64,000 nt of DNA from Lacibacter luteus (GCF_004118265.1 NZ_SDHW01000002.1:186001-250000), one strand, 5' to 3'. Positions 24,910 to 33,375 are shown, numbered from the stretch's first letter. A program made the numbers and translations. The notes: generated by a model from the letters alone, not told the origin.

Positions 24910-24911
24910 GG

Positions 24912-26042
24912 TTATTCAGTTGTGGCAGCGAGTTGAATGCATTGCCACATTTTTTCTGCAGCATCATCCCAGTTATAGAGCTTAACTCTTTCACTGCCAT
25001 TGGCAATTAAACGGCTGCGTAAGTTTTCATCTTTATAGATCAACATCATTTTTTCAGCAATATCCTCTGCACTTTCGGGGTTAATGTACAAATAAGCATC
25101 AGCGCCTACTTCCGGCATTGCGCTACTGTTTGCTACAATTGCAGGTACAGCACATTGCAATGCTTCAAGTGGAGGTACAGCAAATCCTTCAAAGTAAGAA
25201 GGGTACACCATTGCATAAGCCGATGCTGTTAATATTGCCAGCTCATTTCGTTGAAGATAGCCGGTAATAATCACATCGTTTCTAAACTTAAATGTAGCAA
25301 GCAGCTTGGTAAACTCTTCTGTTTTCCAGGCCAGCCGACCCGCAATTACAAGTTTCATATTGCTGCGAAGTCTTTTTTTGAACAATGAAAAAGCCTTCAA
25401 CAGATTGATGAGGTTTTTTCTTGGATGAATAGATCCTGTATATATAAAAAACTCTGCACCATCGGTATATTTTGTTTTTATGCTTTCACTCTCTGCTTCT
25501 GTTACCGGTTGAAAAATTGCATTTGCTGCATTACCAATAACCTGGATTTTGTTTGCAGCTAATTGAAAATGCTGCAGCATATCCTGTCTGGAATAATCAG
25601 ACACAGTAACAACAATTTTTGCTTTATTCAAAAAGCGTTTTGTATTTTTCTGATAATAACGCAAATGTGCTTTTGAAATAAATTGCGGATAGTGTAAAAA
25701 TGCAAGATCGTGTACAACCAGACACTGCGGTACAGATGTGGTTAACGAACAAAATCCATCAGGACTAATAAACACATCGGCCTTAATACGTTTTAAATAA
25801 ATCGGCAGCATCCAATTGTACCAAATCGTCCATGCAAGAGGAAACCTAGCCTGTGGCTTTATGACTATTGGATGAATATTCGTGGCGTAAATAAACTTTT
25901 TATCAAAAGGCCTGTCGAAAAAGAAATAAAAATCATGTTCGGGATGATTTTTTGCTATCCGTGAAAAAATCTCTTCGATATAATATCCAAACCCCTCAAG
26001 TTTATCGGGAAGCAGCGCTTTTGTGTTAATTGCGATCACCAT
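24912..26042 (-). CDS. Family 4-type glycosyltransferase
   Basis: The 376-residue protein has the GT-B fold with an N-terminal acceptor domain and a C-terminal nucleotide-sugar domain. Signatures are FIYTGSIHPRKNLINLLKAF at the start of the donor domain, the VITGYLQRNELAILTASAYA segment, and the EGFAVPPLEALQCAVPAIV glutamate motif. It should add a sugar to a surface glycan or glycolipid; the donor is unknown. No other glycan genes are adjacent. Its -7 box ends 10 bases before the ATG. Confidence 0.88.
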   Translation of the reverse strand: MVIAINTKALLPDKLEGFGYYIEEIFSRIAKNHPEHDFYFFFDRPFDKKFIYATNIHPIVIKPQARFPLAWTIWYNWMLPIYLKRIKADVFISPDGFCSLTTSVPQCLVVHDLAFLHYPQFISKAHLRYYQKNTKRFLNKAKIVVTVSDYSRQDMLQHFQLAANKIQVIGNAANAIFQPVTEAESESIKTKYTDGAEFFIYTGSIHPRKNLINLLKAFSLFKKRLRSNMKLVIAGRLAWKTEEFTKLLATFKFRNDVIITGYLQRNELAILTASAYAMVYPSYFEGFAVPPLEALQCAVPAIVANSSAMPEVGADAYLYINPESAEDIAEKMMLIYKDENLRSRLIANGSERVKLYNWDDAAEKMWQCIQLAATTE

Positions 26043-26052
26043 AAAGTGGTAG

Positions 26053-26060
26053 CAAAGTTA
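26053..26060 (-). promoter_or_regulatory. -7 promoter box of the glycosyltransferase gene
   Basis: TAACTTTG on the minus strand, an exact TAnnTTTG box whose last base lies 10 bases before the ATG, predicting a nearly leaderless message. Confidence 0.55.
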
Positions 26061-26133
26061 TGTGTGAAATTGAATGCACAATTTTTCCTGTTTTGTTAAA
26101 CAAAATGAGGGAATTATGCAGCTTGTATCGTTG

Positions 26134-26173
26134 AATTCCTAAGCACTTATTCAAAATAAGTACTATAGGAATT
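26134..26173. repeat. Imperfect palindrome in the 26-kb gap
   Basis: Eight-base arms aattccta/taggaatt (26134-26141 and 26166-26173) enclose seven-base arms acttatt/aataagt (26145-26151 and 26155-26161) around a CAA loop, with a small internal loop. It has no T tract, so it is not a typical terminator. It could be a protein-binding site or part of a folded RNA. Confidence 0.6.
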
Positions 26174-26389
26174 GATAGCACGGGCATTTAGTTTTGCTTT
26201 TGAATGCGAAAAATGAGCTTAATAAATCAAAAATGCGGCTAACAATGAGAAAAACTGCAGAAAATACGGTGCTCAATCTTAGCGTTTTCACTTAATATTC
26301 AAAAACATTTTTGATATCAAAAAAAAATCTGTGAAGCAAGAAAGTTTGGAACAGTAATTGCTAATTATTATATGTCTTTTGAAATAACA

Positions 26390-26534
26390 AAAACATCATA
26401 AGCAGCAAAAAATCAACTGCTTACGATTTACAAATAATTCTTTCGCAACAGGGAAGAGTCAGGATACATTGATGGTTTTACAATGTGGATTTTGGGTAAA
26501 CGACCCCGCTTTCCAGCGGGGTCAATTTTTTTTT
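26390..26534 (+). ncRNA. Candidate small RNA ending in an intrinsic terminator
   Basis: Three hairpins follow one another: taagcag/ctgctta (26399-26405 with 26417-26423), acattg/caatgt (26466-26471 with 26481-26486) and the terminator stem at 26502-26523. No reading frame precedes the terminator and the upstream gene runs the other way, so a transcript with no protein must end here. I recognise no known RNA family. The 5' end is a guess; the only exact -7 box on this strand is at 26189-26196, which would give about 330 nt. It could also be a regulatory leader of the gene at 26620. Confidence 0.35.
26502..26534 (+). terminator. Strong orphan intrinsic terminator
   Basis: A nine-base-pair GC stem (gaccccgct, 26502-26510 with 26515-26523), TTCC loop and a run of nine T make an almost ideal terminator on the plus strand, with no gene upstream on that strand. 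Confidence 0.88.
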
Positions 26535-26619
26535 AAAGGTTAACACCTATTGCACAAAAATTAAGAGCACTATACATTTGTTTTCGTAATCCAGTATTCA
26601 CTATCAAAAACCGTATTCT

Positions 26620-27084
26620 ATGAAACAGCTAGTCTTAGTACTTGCATTAAGTATCCTGTCTACTTATTCTTTTGCACAAGAAATCACATTTGAATCAGGT
26701 CATCAAAAGCACAATAACAAACCAGCAATGTTTGGTAATGTTAGCAGTCGCTTTACACCATCGCAAACATTCATCAGCGATGTAATGAATTACCGCTTAA
26801 ATCAACAGGTTGATTTGTTTATTACAACAGGCCTGCGTTTTAAAGGTGAAGTTTCTTCTATTACAAGTGATGCGCCGGGTTTAACTACAGTAACAGTACA
26901 ATCTACAGACCGTCCCGGTCTTTTACTTTCTATTTCCAGAATTACTATGCCTGATCAAACAATTACCTACCGTGGTATCATGATCAGTAGAAAACACAGT
27001 GATATGCTGATGTTAGAAAAAGATCCTGTAACAGGTAATTACACCTGGAACAAAAAACAGGTTTCAAATATGTTAGCCGATTAA
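26620..27084 (+). CDS. Small exported protein beside a secreted protease
   Basis: I do not recognise a family. The 154-residue product has a clear signal peptide (MKQLVLVLALSILSTYSFA, cut before QEI). The mature protein is predicted mainly beta-stranded: TSRF-like and RFKGEVSSITSDAPGLTTVT strands followed by LLLSISRIT and YRGIMIS. It lacks the T9SS C-terminal signal and cysteines, so it should be periplasmic. It is 48 bases upstream of a metzincin-type secreted protease on the same strand, which hints at a partner, inhibitor or regulator role, as protease-inhibitor pairs are often arranged this way; this is inference. The terminator in front of it suggests a separate transcript. Confidence 0.7.
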   Translation: MKQLVLVLALSILSTYSFAQEITFESGHQKHNNKPAMFGNVSSRFTPSQTFISDVMNYRLNQQVDLFITTGLRFKGEVSSITSDAPGLTTVTVQSTDRPGLLLSISRITMPDQTITYRGIMISRKHSDMLMLEKDPVTGNYTWNKKQVSNMLAD

Positions 27085-27132
27085 CCATACCTGTTCCAGC
27101 GGGTATAAGTAAACTATAAAAATCCAATAACT

Positions 27133-28752
27133 ATGACACGTAATCTCATCATGAGCTTAGTTGCTGTATTTGCAACAACAGCTTACACTGCGCAAGCGCA
27201 AGTGCCAAAACTCAACAGTAACCCCGGTGCATCTGCAACAATCTTTCTTGATTTTGACGGGCAAACCGTGAACACTCCGTATTGGAATAGCGGAACTCCG
27301 TTTTACGCTACTCCATCGGGTTTAACGAACGAAAAAATTACAACAGCATTTTACCAGGTTGCTGAAGATTTTAATCCCTTCAACATTAATATTACAACAG
27401 ACTCGACAGTATATTTTGCTGCCCCAATTAACAAAAGACAACGCATTATTGTTACAGCATACAGCAGCTGGTATGGTAGTGCCGGTGGGGTTGCCTATCT
27501 CGAATCGTTCCGTTGGGGTTTAGAAATCCCAGGATTTGTTTTTGCAAATCTTCTCGGCTACAATGAAAAAAATATTGGTGAAGCTTCATCACATGAATCC
27601 GGCCATACACTTGGTCTCTATCACCAAACTTTATACGACGCCAACTGTAACTATGTAACTGAGTATAACCCAGGAACAGGTTCAGGCGCAACAAGCTGGG
27701 CGCCTATTATGGGCAACAGCTATGGCAAAACACTTACACTTTGGCATAAGGGCAGTTCTTATTCTTGTACGAACATACAGGATGACTTAGCCATTCTTTC
27801 GGGAAGTGCAAATGGTTTTGGTTATAAAACCGATTCTGTCGGTAACACCTACCGCCAGGCAACGGCAGTTCCAATGGTTCAAAGTGTACCTGTAAACAAC
27901 CAGCCATCTACACCAGGCTTTAATGTAAGCAGCCAGATTAACACAACATCTGATGTGGATATATTTAAAATTGATGTTACCTCTACATCTCGTTTCCAGA
28001 TAACAGCAAAAGGTGCTGCCGGCACAACCAGCAAGCCAAACGTAGATATTAAAATGAGCATTCTTGACTCTCGTGGTAATGTACTTAACAGTTATAACCC
28101 TGCAAATTCACTGGATGTATCAATAGACAGCACAATTACTATGGGAACTTATTACCTGAGTGTTTCAAACGCTTCTAATACAAACGTTTCTAACTATGGT
28201 ATGCTTGGTGATTATGCAATTGCAGGTGCTGCTTTACCTTCAACTTTACCTGTACAAAGTATGAAGTTGAACGGTCGTGCTGCAAACAATAAGCATGAGT
28301 TAAACTGGAATATTGTTGCAGATGAACCGATTGAAAGCATTTCTATTGAAACATCAACAAATGGCAGCAGCTTTACAGGTTTACAAAAAGTAGCAGCTAA
28401 CAGCAGCAACTTCGATTACCAGCCTACAGAAAAGAAAACAGTTTTCTACCGCTTGCTGGTAACAACTGCATCGCAATTAAAATATTACTCAAACGTAGTT
28501 GCGCTGCGTGAAGTAACAAACAGTACAAAATTTGATGTTGTTACAAACATTATTAATAAAAATGAAATTGCCCTCAACAGTAAAGGCGCTTACAACTGGC
28601 GTGTGCTGGATATGAGTGGCAGAGCCGTTGCTAACGGACGTACAGCGACCGGTTATAATGTATTACAAACCGGCTCGATCAACAGTGGTATGTATCTTTT
28701 ACAAATCATCGATGGAGGAGAGGTAGTAACACAGAAAATTGTAAAACAATAG
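27133..28752 (+). CDS. Secreted metzincin-type zinc metalloprotease with T9SS sorting domain
   Basis: The 539-residue protein has a signal peptide (to about residue 22), a catalytic region with the extended zinc motif HESGHTLGLYH (H154, H158, H164, E155) and the methionine turn IMGNS at about 193, which together mark a metzincin. A beta-sandwich-like region follows (about 270-370), then an Fn3-like part and a T9SS type A sorting domain (about 465-539: ends NSGMYLLQIIDGGEVVTQKI). It should cross the outer membrane by T9SS and be released or anchored. The length fits other secreted Bacteroidota proteases without a long prodomain. A terminator follows the stop. Confidence 0.88.
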   Translation: MTRNLIMSLVAVFATTAYTAQAQVPKLNSNPGASATIFLDFDGQTVNTPYWNSGTPFYATPSGLTNEKITTAFYQVAEDFNPFNINITTDSTVYFAAPINKRQRIIVTAYSSWYGSAGGVAYLESFRWGLEIPGFVFANLLGYNEKNIGEASSHESGHTLGLYHQTLYDANCNYVTEYNPGTGSGATSWAPIMGNSYGKTLTLWHKGSSYSCTNIQDDLAILSGSANGFGYKTDSVGNTYRQATAVPMVQSVPVNNQPSTPGFNVSSQINTTSDVDIFKIDVTSTSRFQITAKGAAGTTSKPNVDIKMSILDSRGNVLNSYNPANSLDVSIDSTITMGTYYLSVSNASNTNVSNYGMLGDYAIAGAALPSTLPVQSMKLNGRAANNKHELNWNIVADEPIESISIETSTNGSSFTGLQKVAANSSNFDYQPTEKKTVFYRLLVTTASQLKYYSNVVALREVTNSTKFDVVTNIINKNEIALNSKGAYNWRVLDMSGRAVANGRTATGYNVLQTGSINSGMYLLQIIDGGEVVTQKIVKQ

Positions 28753-28785
28753 TTTTTTTGATAGTCATAGTTTACCACTGGAACC

Positions 28786-28816
28786 AGCTGCCCCCTCAAA
28801 AGGGCAGCTTTTTTTA
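28786..28816 (+). terminator. Intrinsic terminator after the metalloprotease
   Basis: Eight-base-pair stem agctgccc/gggcagct (28786-28793 with 28802-28809), eight-base loop, then a run of T. Confidence 0.88.
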
Positions 28817-28829
28817 TCAACCCTTTGCT

Positions 28830-28837
28830 TACATTTG
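28830..28837 (+). promoter_or_regulatory. -7 promoter box of the DUF4290 gene
   Basis: TACATTTG is an exact TAnnTTTG box ending 14 bases before the ATG at 28852. Confidence 0.5.
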
Positions 28838-28851
28838 CTTTTATTCGTTTT

Positions 28852-29550
28852 ATGGAATACAACACAACAAGAAACCATTTGACCATTCGTGAGTACGGAC
28901 GACATATTCAGAAAATGGTCGATCATATTATTACAATTGAAGACCGTCAGAAGCGCCAGGAACAGGCACATGTGGTAATTGAGCTGATGGGCTTCCTGAA
29001 TCCGCATTTAAAAAATGTAGAGGATTTCCGTCATAAGCTTTGGGATCACCTGTTTCTTATTTCAGATTTTAAACTGGATGTAGACAGCCCCTATCCGATT
29101 CCTACACGTGAATCCTTAAAAGCAAGACCGGAGCCTTTGCCTTACCCCAAACGTTACCCACGCTACAACCATTTGGGTAAAAATATTGAAGTGGTGATTG
29201 ATAAGGCATTGAAAGAAGAAAACCCCGAAAAGAAACAAGGTTTTGCAAATGCCATAGCTTACTACATGAAGCTTTCGTACAACAACTGGCATAAAGAAAA
29301 CATTCATGACGATGCGGTACAAGCCGAACTGAGCGCAATTACTAAAGGAGAATTAGAATTCAACAACCGTCCTTTTGTTCGCCAATACCGGCCAAGCGAC
29401 GATTTCAGAGAAAACCGTGGCGGTGGTGGTAAGTTTAAAAAGCATTTCCAGCAAAGAAGCGGCAGCGGTGGTGGTCGTGATAACAGAGGCGGTGGCGGTG
29501 GTCGTGATAACAGGGGTGGCAATAACAATAAGTTTAAAAAACGCTACTGA
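28852..29550 (+). CDS. DUF4290 protein with RGG-like tail
   Basis: The 232-residue cytoplasmic protein matches DUF4290, a Bacteroidota family: MEYNTTRNHLTIREYGRHIQ, the KLWDHLFLISDFKLDVDSPYP stretch and YYMKLSYNNWHKENIHDD are recognisable. The last 45 residues are a low-complexity tail rich in glycine, arginine, lysine and asparagine with two GRDNRGG repeats, ending KKRY. Such tails bind RNA in other proteins, so an RNA-linked role is possible but unproven. The ATG at 28852 fits the promoter box; nine extra upstream codons are open. It is 110 bases before murA on the same strand. Confidence 0.85.
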   Translation: MEYNTTRNHLTIREYGRHIQKMVDHIITIEDRQKRQEQAHVVIELMGFLNPHLKNVEDFRHKLWDHLFLISDFKLDVDSPYPIPTRESLKARPEPLPYPKRYPRYNHLGKNIEVVIDKALKEENPEKKQGFANAIAYYMKLSYNNWHKENIHDDAVQAELSAITKGELEFNNRPFVRQYRPSDDFRENRGGGGKFKKHFQQRSGSGGGRDNRGGGGGRDNRGGNNNKFKKRY

Positions 29551-29659
29551 TCTTTCGGCACAAAAATCTCAAAGGTTAATAAGGAATTTCTTGTTAACCT
29601 TTTTTATTTCCCTGTACTTTGTTGCTCGATCATTCCACACTTATTACATAACTATCTAT

Positions 29660-30970
29660 ATGAACGCATTTGAAGTACGAGGCGGCAAAAAGCTGAAAGG
29701 CGATATTGTTCCGCAAGGTGCAAAAAACGAAGCACTGCAAATCATCAGTGCAGTATTGCTTACGCCTGAAAAAGTTACCATTACCAACATACCCGATATT
29801 GTTGATGTAAATCTACTGATTGAGTTGTTGGGCGAAATGAATGTAAAAATCGAGAGGCCGCAAAGTGACACCTGTATTTTCCAGGCCGATGATGTAGATA
29901 TTGATTATTTGCACAGCGAACGTTTTAAAAAGAAAAGCGGACGCCTGCGTGGAAGCGTAATGCTGGCTGGCCCTATGCTTGCCCGTTATAAAAAAGCATT
30001 CATTCCTAAACCTGGTGGCGATAAAATCGGCCGCAGAAGATTAGATACACATGTAATTGGTTTTGAAAAATTAGGAGCTGCGTTTAACTACCATGCAGAA
30101 GATGGTTTCTTTCATCTTACTACCAGTAAACTGCAAGGCGTAAATATGCTGCTCGATGAACCATCGGTAACAGGCACTGCAAACATTGTAATGGCAGCAA
30201 GCATGGCCAATGGTACAACTACCATTTACAATGCAGCTTGTGAACCATACATTCAGCAGTTATGTGCAATGCTTAACCGCATGGGCGCAAAAATCAGCGG
30301 CATTGGAAGTAACCTGCTTAACATTGAAGGTGTTGATTATTTAGGAGGAACGGCTCATCGTATTTTACCCGATATGATTGAAGTAGGTTCGTTCATTGGT
30401 TTAGCAGCAATGACACAGAGCGATATCCGTATTAAGAATGCATCTGTTGATCATTTAGGAATTATTCCCGACAAGTTTCGCCAGCTGGGTATTACTGTAA
30501 ATATTGATGGTGATGATATTCATATTCCAGAACAAGAGATATATGAAGTAAGTCGCTATTTCGATGGTGGTGTATTAACTATCTACGATCATCCATGGCC
30601 CGGCTTTACTCCCGATCTGTTGAGCATTGTTTTAGTTACTGCAATACAAGCGAAAGGCAGTGTACTCATTCACCAGAAAATGTTTGAAAGCCGTTTGTTC
30701 TTTGTAGATAAACTCATTGATATGGGTGCACAGATCATTCTTTGCGATCCACACCGTGCAGTAGTAATTGGCTTGGAACGTGAGCAAAAGCTGAGAGGCA
30801 TTACCATGAGCAGCCCCGACATTCGTGCCGGACAGGCATTGCTGATTGCTGCATTAAGTGCCGAAGGTAAAAGCATCATTCAAAATATTGAACAGATCGA
30901 CAGAGGTTATCAATATATCGATGAACGTTTACGTAATCTTGGTGCCGATATAAAACGTGTTGAAGGATGA
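29660..30970 (+). CDS. murA: UDP-N-acetylglucosamine 1-carboxyvinyltransferase (Cys-to-Asp active site)
   Basis: The 436-residue enzyme makes the first committed step of peptidoglycan synthesis, moving enolpyruvate from PEP to UDP-GlcNAc. The signatures GAKNEAL (20-26), RLRGSVMLAGPMLAR, EPSVTGTANIVMAAS and DIRAGQALLIAAL are present, and the length is normal. In the mobile active-site loop the usual cysteine is aspartate: PGGDKIGRRRLD with D121, codon at 30020-30022. An aspartate here keeps activity but prevents alkylation by fosfomycin in other bacteria, so intrinsic resistance is expected. The true start is 29660; the open frame back to 29375 overlaps DUF4290. The stop overlaps the next gene by four bases. 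Confidence 0.95.
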   Translation: MNAFEVRGGKKLKGDIVPQGAKNEALQIISAVLLTPEKVTITNIPDIVDVNLLIELLGEMNVKIERPQSDTCIFQADDVDIDYLHSERFKKKSGRLRGSVMLAGPMLARYKKAFIPKPGGDKIGRRRLDTHVIGFEKLGAAFNYHAEDGFFHLTTSKLQGVNMLLDEPSVTGTANIVMAASMANGTTTIYNAACEPYIQQLCAMLNRMGAKISGIGSNLLNIEGVDYLGGTAHRILPDMIEVGSFIGLAAMTQSDIRIKNASVDHLGIIPDKFRQLGITVNIDGDDIHIPEQEIYEVSRYFDGGVLTIYDHPWPGFTPDLLSIVLVTAIQAKGSVLIHQKMFESRLFFVDKLIDMGAQIILCDPHRAVVIGLEREQKLRGITMSSPDIRAGQALLIAALSAEGKSIIQNIEQIDRGYQYIDERLRNLGADIKRVEG

Positions 30971-31566
30971 TAGAAAAAATTACCGACAGCGAAATTGTTT
31001 TAGAAAACGATCGGGTACTGCTTCGTCCGTTGAAAGAAAGTGATTTCGAAAACCTTTTAGTTTTTGCATTACACGAAGCTGATCTGTGGAAGTATTCACT
31101 TATCAGCCCTGCAGGTGAAGAGGGAATGAAGAATTACATCAGTACGACATTGCAAAACAAAGTTGCCGGTATTGAATATCCGTTTATTGTATTTGACAAA
31201 GCAACACAGCAATATGCAGGCAGCACACGTTTCTACGACATTCAGCCATTCAACAAAACAACACAGTTAGGTTACACCTGGTATGGCAAGGCATTTCAAC
31301 GAACAGGATTAAACCGTAACTGCAAGCAACTGCTGTTTCAATTTGCATTTGAAAAATGGGGGTTGGAGCGTGTAGAGTTAAGAGCCGATGCAAACAATCA
31401 ACCTTCCATCAACGCTATGAAAGCAATTGGTTGTACTGTTGAAGGAATACTGAGAAGCAATATGACCATTGAAGCAGGCGGAAGAAGAGACAGTATTATC
31501 CTGAGTATTTTAAAAACTGAATGGTTTGGTTCTGTAAAACAATTACTGCAACAAAAAATAAGATAA
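30967..31566 (+). CDS. GNAT-family N-acetyltransferase (RimJ/RimL-like)
   Basis: The 199-residue protein is a GNAT enzyme using acetyl-CoA. It shows the pattern of the RimJ/RimL group: RVLLRPLKESDFENLLVFA at the start, GSTRFYDIQPFNKTTQLGY, the acetyl-CoA-binding strand and loop near FQRTGLNRNCKQLLFQFAFE, and NQPSINAMKAIGCTVEGIL, typical of ribosomal-protein or amino-acid acetyltransferases. The substrate is not known. It overlaps murA by ATGA, so it is translated with it, an arrangement that could hint at a cell-wall precursor but does not prove it. It ends five bases from a convergent methyltransferase gene. Confidence 0.87.
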   Translation: MIEKITDSEIVLENDRVLLRPLKESDFENLLVFALHEADLWKYSLISPAGEEGMKNYISTTLQNKVAGIEYPFIVFDKATQQYAGSTRFYDIQPFNKTTQLGYTWYGKAFQRTGLNRNCKQLLFQFAFEKWGLERVELRADANNQPSINAMKAIGCTVEGILRSNMTIEAGGRRDSIILSILKTEWFGSVKQLLQQKIR

Positions 31567-31571
31567 GCCTA

Positions 31572-32639
31572 TCAACTTTCTTTTACATTCTTCCCAACAA
31601 TGGAAAAACCAAACTGATCGGTTGTCGTCACTTTTACATCGGAATAATTCAACTCCGTAAGCCATTTCTCTGCTTCATTGTGGGTAATTTCAAAACGAAA
31701 TTCCGGCGTAAACATATCTAGTATATCAATGATCTCTTCTCTATAATTCAACTTCCGTTTTCTTTTTATTTTCTTAATTAAAAAGCTGAATGGAAAAACA
31801 AAAATCATAAGCAAGGGAAACGATATAGCTACAGGCATCTTACTGGTCACTTTTCGCATGAAGAGCATCGCATTGTGAATTTTGTTTGACTGAGGATGGT
31901 AGAGCCAGATGCAGATTTTTCCATTCTTCTTTACGAGTGCTTCTACTGCTACCAGTGATTTTTTTGTGTCAGCTGTGTGATGCAACACACCACTGGAGTA
32001 CAAAAGATCAAACGACCTTTCAGCAAAAGGAAGAAAGAGAAGATCACCTTGCAAAAAATGTGCATTTGCTTGATCATTGCGGCTATATGCATTCTCAACT
32101 GCCCGGCTCAATTCAACCCCAACAACCAATTGAGAGAGCGTTGCTATTTTTCCCGTTGTTACCCCATGCCCACAACCAACATCTATTACGGCTTTCCCTT
32201 TTAAATCTTCAGGCTTTAAATCAAATTCCTGTAAAAACTTGTAAGACAAATCTGCAATCTCATCATGCCATAGTTTATCATTCGCCTGCGGTTTTAAAAA
32301 GCCCCATTCCAAAAAGAAACTTTGCTTTGTTTTTTTATTTTTTTCTCTGCAAAAAGCTAACAGATCAGCATGCTTCTCTTCAAGTTGTTTTTTTAATAAT
32401 AGATAGTTTGGCAAATGTTGTTTCAAAAAAGTGTCGTAATCGTAGATTGATTCAATGAGCATTCTCGGAATTCCATCAATTACCGGGAAGACAAACCCTT
32501 CTTCCGAAAACAGGATAGCTTCTTCTATTATTTCAACTAAAGAGCTGTTAAATTGCCTTTGTTTTTTTGAAATGATCTGAATACGCAAAGGTTGCTTTGC
32601 ATATGGACACCGAAGCAAATGAAATAAACTTTCCTGCAT
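31572..32639 (-). CDS. Class I SAM-dependent methyltransferase with Trm112-like start
   Basis: The 355-residue protein opens with a short Trm112-like region (LLRCPYAKQPLRI and GFVFPVIDGIPRML) and then a class I methyltransferase domain with motif I VIDVGCGHGVTTGKIA (about 148-163), acidic loop VGVELS, and LLYSSGVLHHTADTKKSL (motif IV/post). A hydrophobic stretch near residues 265-285 may touch the membrane. Its substrate is unknown; similar proteins methylate lipids, quinones or glycans. It is convergent with the acetyltransferase gene with no visible terminator between them. Confidence 0.83.
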   Translation of the reverse strand: MQESLFHLLRCPYAKQPLRIQIISKKQRQFNSSLVEIIEEAILFSEEGFVFPVIDGIPRMLIESIYDYDTFLKQHLPNYLLLKKQLEEKHADLLAFCREKNKKTKQSFFLEWGFLKPQANDKLWHDEIADLSYKFLQEFDLKPEDLKGKAVIDVGCGHGVTTGKIATLSQLVVGVELSRAVENAYSRNDQANAHFLQGDLLFLPFAERSFDLLYSSGVLHHTADTKKSLVAVEALVKKNGKICIWLYHPQSNKIHNAMLFMRKVTSKMPVAISFPLLMIFVFPFSFLIKKIKRKRKLNYREEIIDILDMFTPEFRFEITHNEAEKWLTELNYSDVKVTTTDQFGFSIVGKNVKES

Positions 32640-32760
32640 AGCACTAGTTGACCTGTTACGTTCTGACTTGTATCTATTTCCGGATTAAGGCAATTTTATC
32701 CTGTTTACAAAATGGTTAAGCTAAAAAAGAAACTTAGTATATTAAGATTTATATCTTTCT

Positions 32761-33375
32761 CTATCCTCTTCTTCTTTCGAGCAATGCCATCATCATTAAT
32801 CCCAGTTGAATGCGCTGTTCTTCGCCTTTTTCAAACATTGTTTCCTGGTATAAATTAAACTTACGACCAAAGAACGAAGCTTCTTTTTTAAATGTTGCTA
32901 CCAACGTGCCGTCAGGACGTTTTACTGTATAACTTGGGTTGAATAAGTAACCTGTGAAAATGCCGAGGATCGGAATTTCAGAAAGCACAGCATCTCCCAC
33001 TTTTGTCCATGCATTTTTTTCCTGGATAATGAGATCCTGTTGATCTCTTTCATCATACAGTTCGTATTGTGCTTTCCATAAAGAGCGCCAGCCCTTTCGT
33101 GCCACACGACCAATGGAGGAACCATCGGGTTTATCGAAGCTGTATGTTGTATTAAAGTCGAGCCACTTGTTTGCACGTATGTTGTACAGCAGTTCTGTTT
33201 GGCTTTCATCTGTAAACACCTGTACATGTTCTTTAAACTTAAACAGTTTTTGTTTTACAAATGCTTTTGTTGTGCCACTTGCATCAACTGCTCTGAAATC
33301 GTTGTGAATGGTGCCGATACGGAAAATAAACTGGTAAGGATAAAATACCGGATCAAAAATGGATGTTTCACTCAT
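32761..33375 (-). CDS. LURP-one/tubby C-terminal-like protein
   Basis: The 204-residue protein appears to have the LURP-one-related (tubby C-terminal-like) fold: a series of short beta hairpins with basic residues (FRIGTIHNDFRAVD, KLFKFKEHVQVFTD, SIGRVARKGWRSLWKAQYEL, PSYTVKRPDGTLVATFKK) around a central hydrophobic helix (about 145-160). Such proteins bind phospholipids or scramblase-like partners in eukaryotes; bacterial roles are unknown. I take the ATG at 33375. It may share a transcript with typA, but a terminator lies between them. Confidence 0.65.
   Translation of the reverse strand: MSETSIFDPVFYPYQFIFRIGTIHNDFRAVDASGTTKAFVKQKLFKFKEHVQVFTDESQTELLYNIRANKWLDFNTTYSFDKPDGSSIGRVARKGWRSLWKAQYELYDERDQQDLIIQEKNAWTKVGDAVLSEIPILGIFTGYLFNPSYTVKRPDGTLVATFKKEASFFGRKFNLYQETMFEKGEEQRIQLGLMMMALLERRRG

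Larger units (their letters stand above)
26043..26619. other. 577-base gap without a protein gene
   Basis: No convincing reading frame is present; the longest starts give peptides of 12 and 16 residues (around 26207 and 26245-26295). The gap holds a promoter box for the minus-strand glycosyltransferase, a palindrome at 26134-26173, a possible plus-strand -7 box TAGTTTTG at 26189-26196 and a hairpin series ending in a terminator at 26502-26534. It is AT-rich. The last 85 bases serve as the upstream region of the exported protein gene at 26620. Confidence 0.7.

Noticed and set aside
26207-26295. Two very short frames (12 and 16 residues) in the 26-kb gap, both starting MRK
   Set aside because: They are too short and lack any sign of selection; AT-rich sequence gives such frames by chance.
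31886-32458. 190-residue plus-strand reading frame
   Set aside because: It is antisense to the well-supported methyltransferase gene and has a repetitive, unlikely composition.
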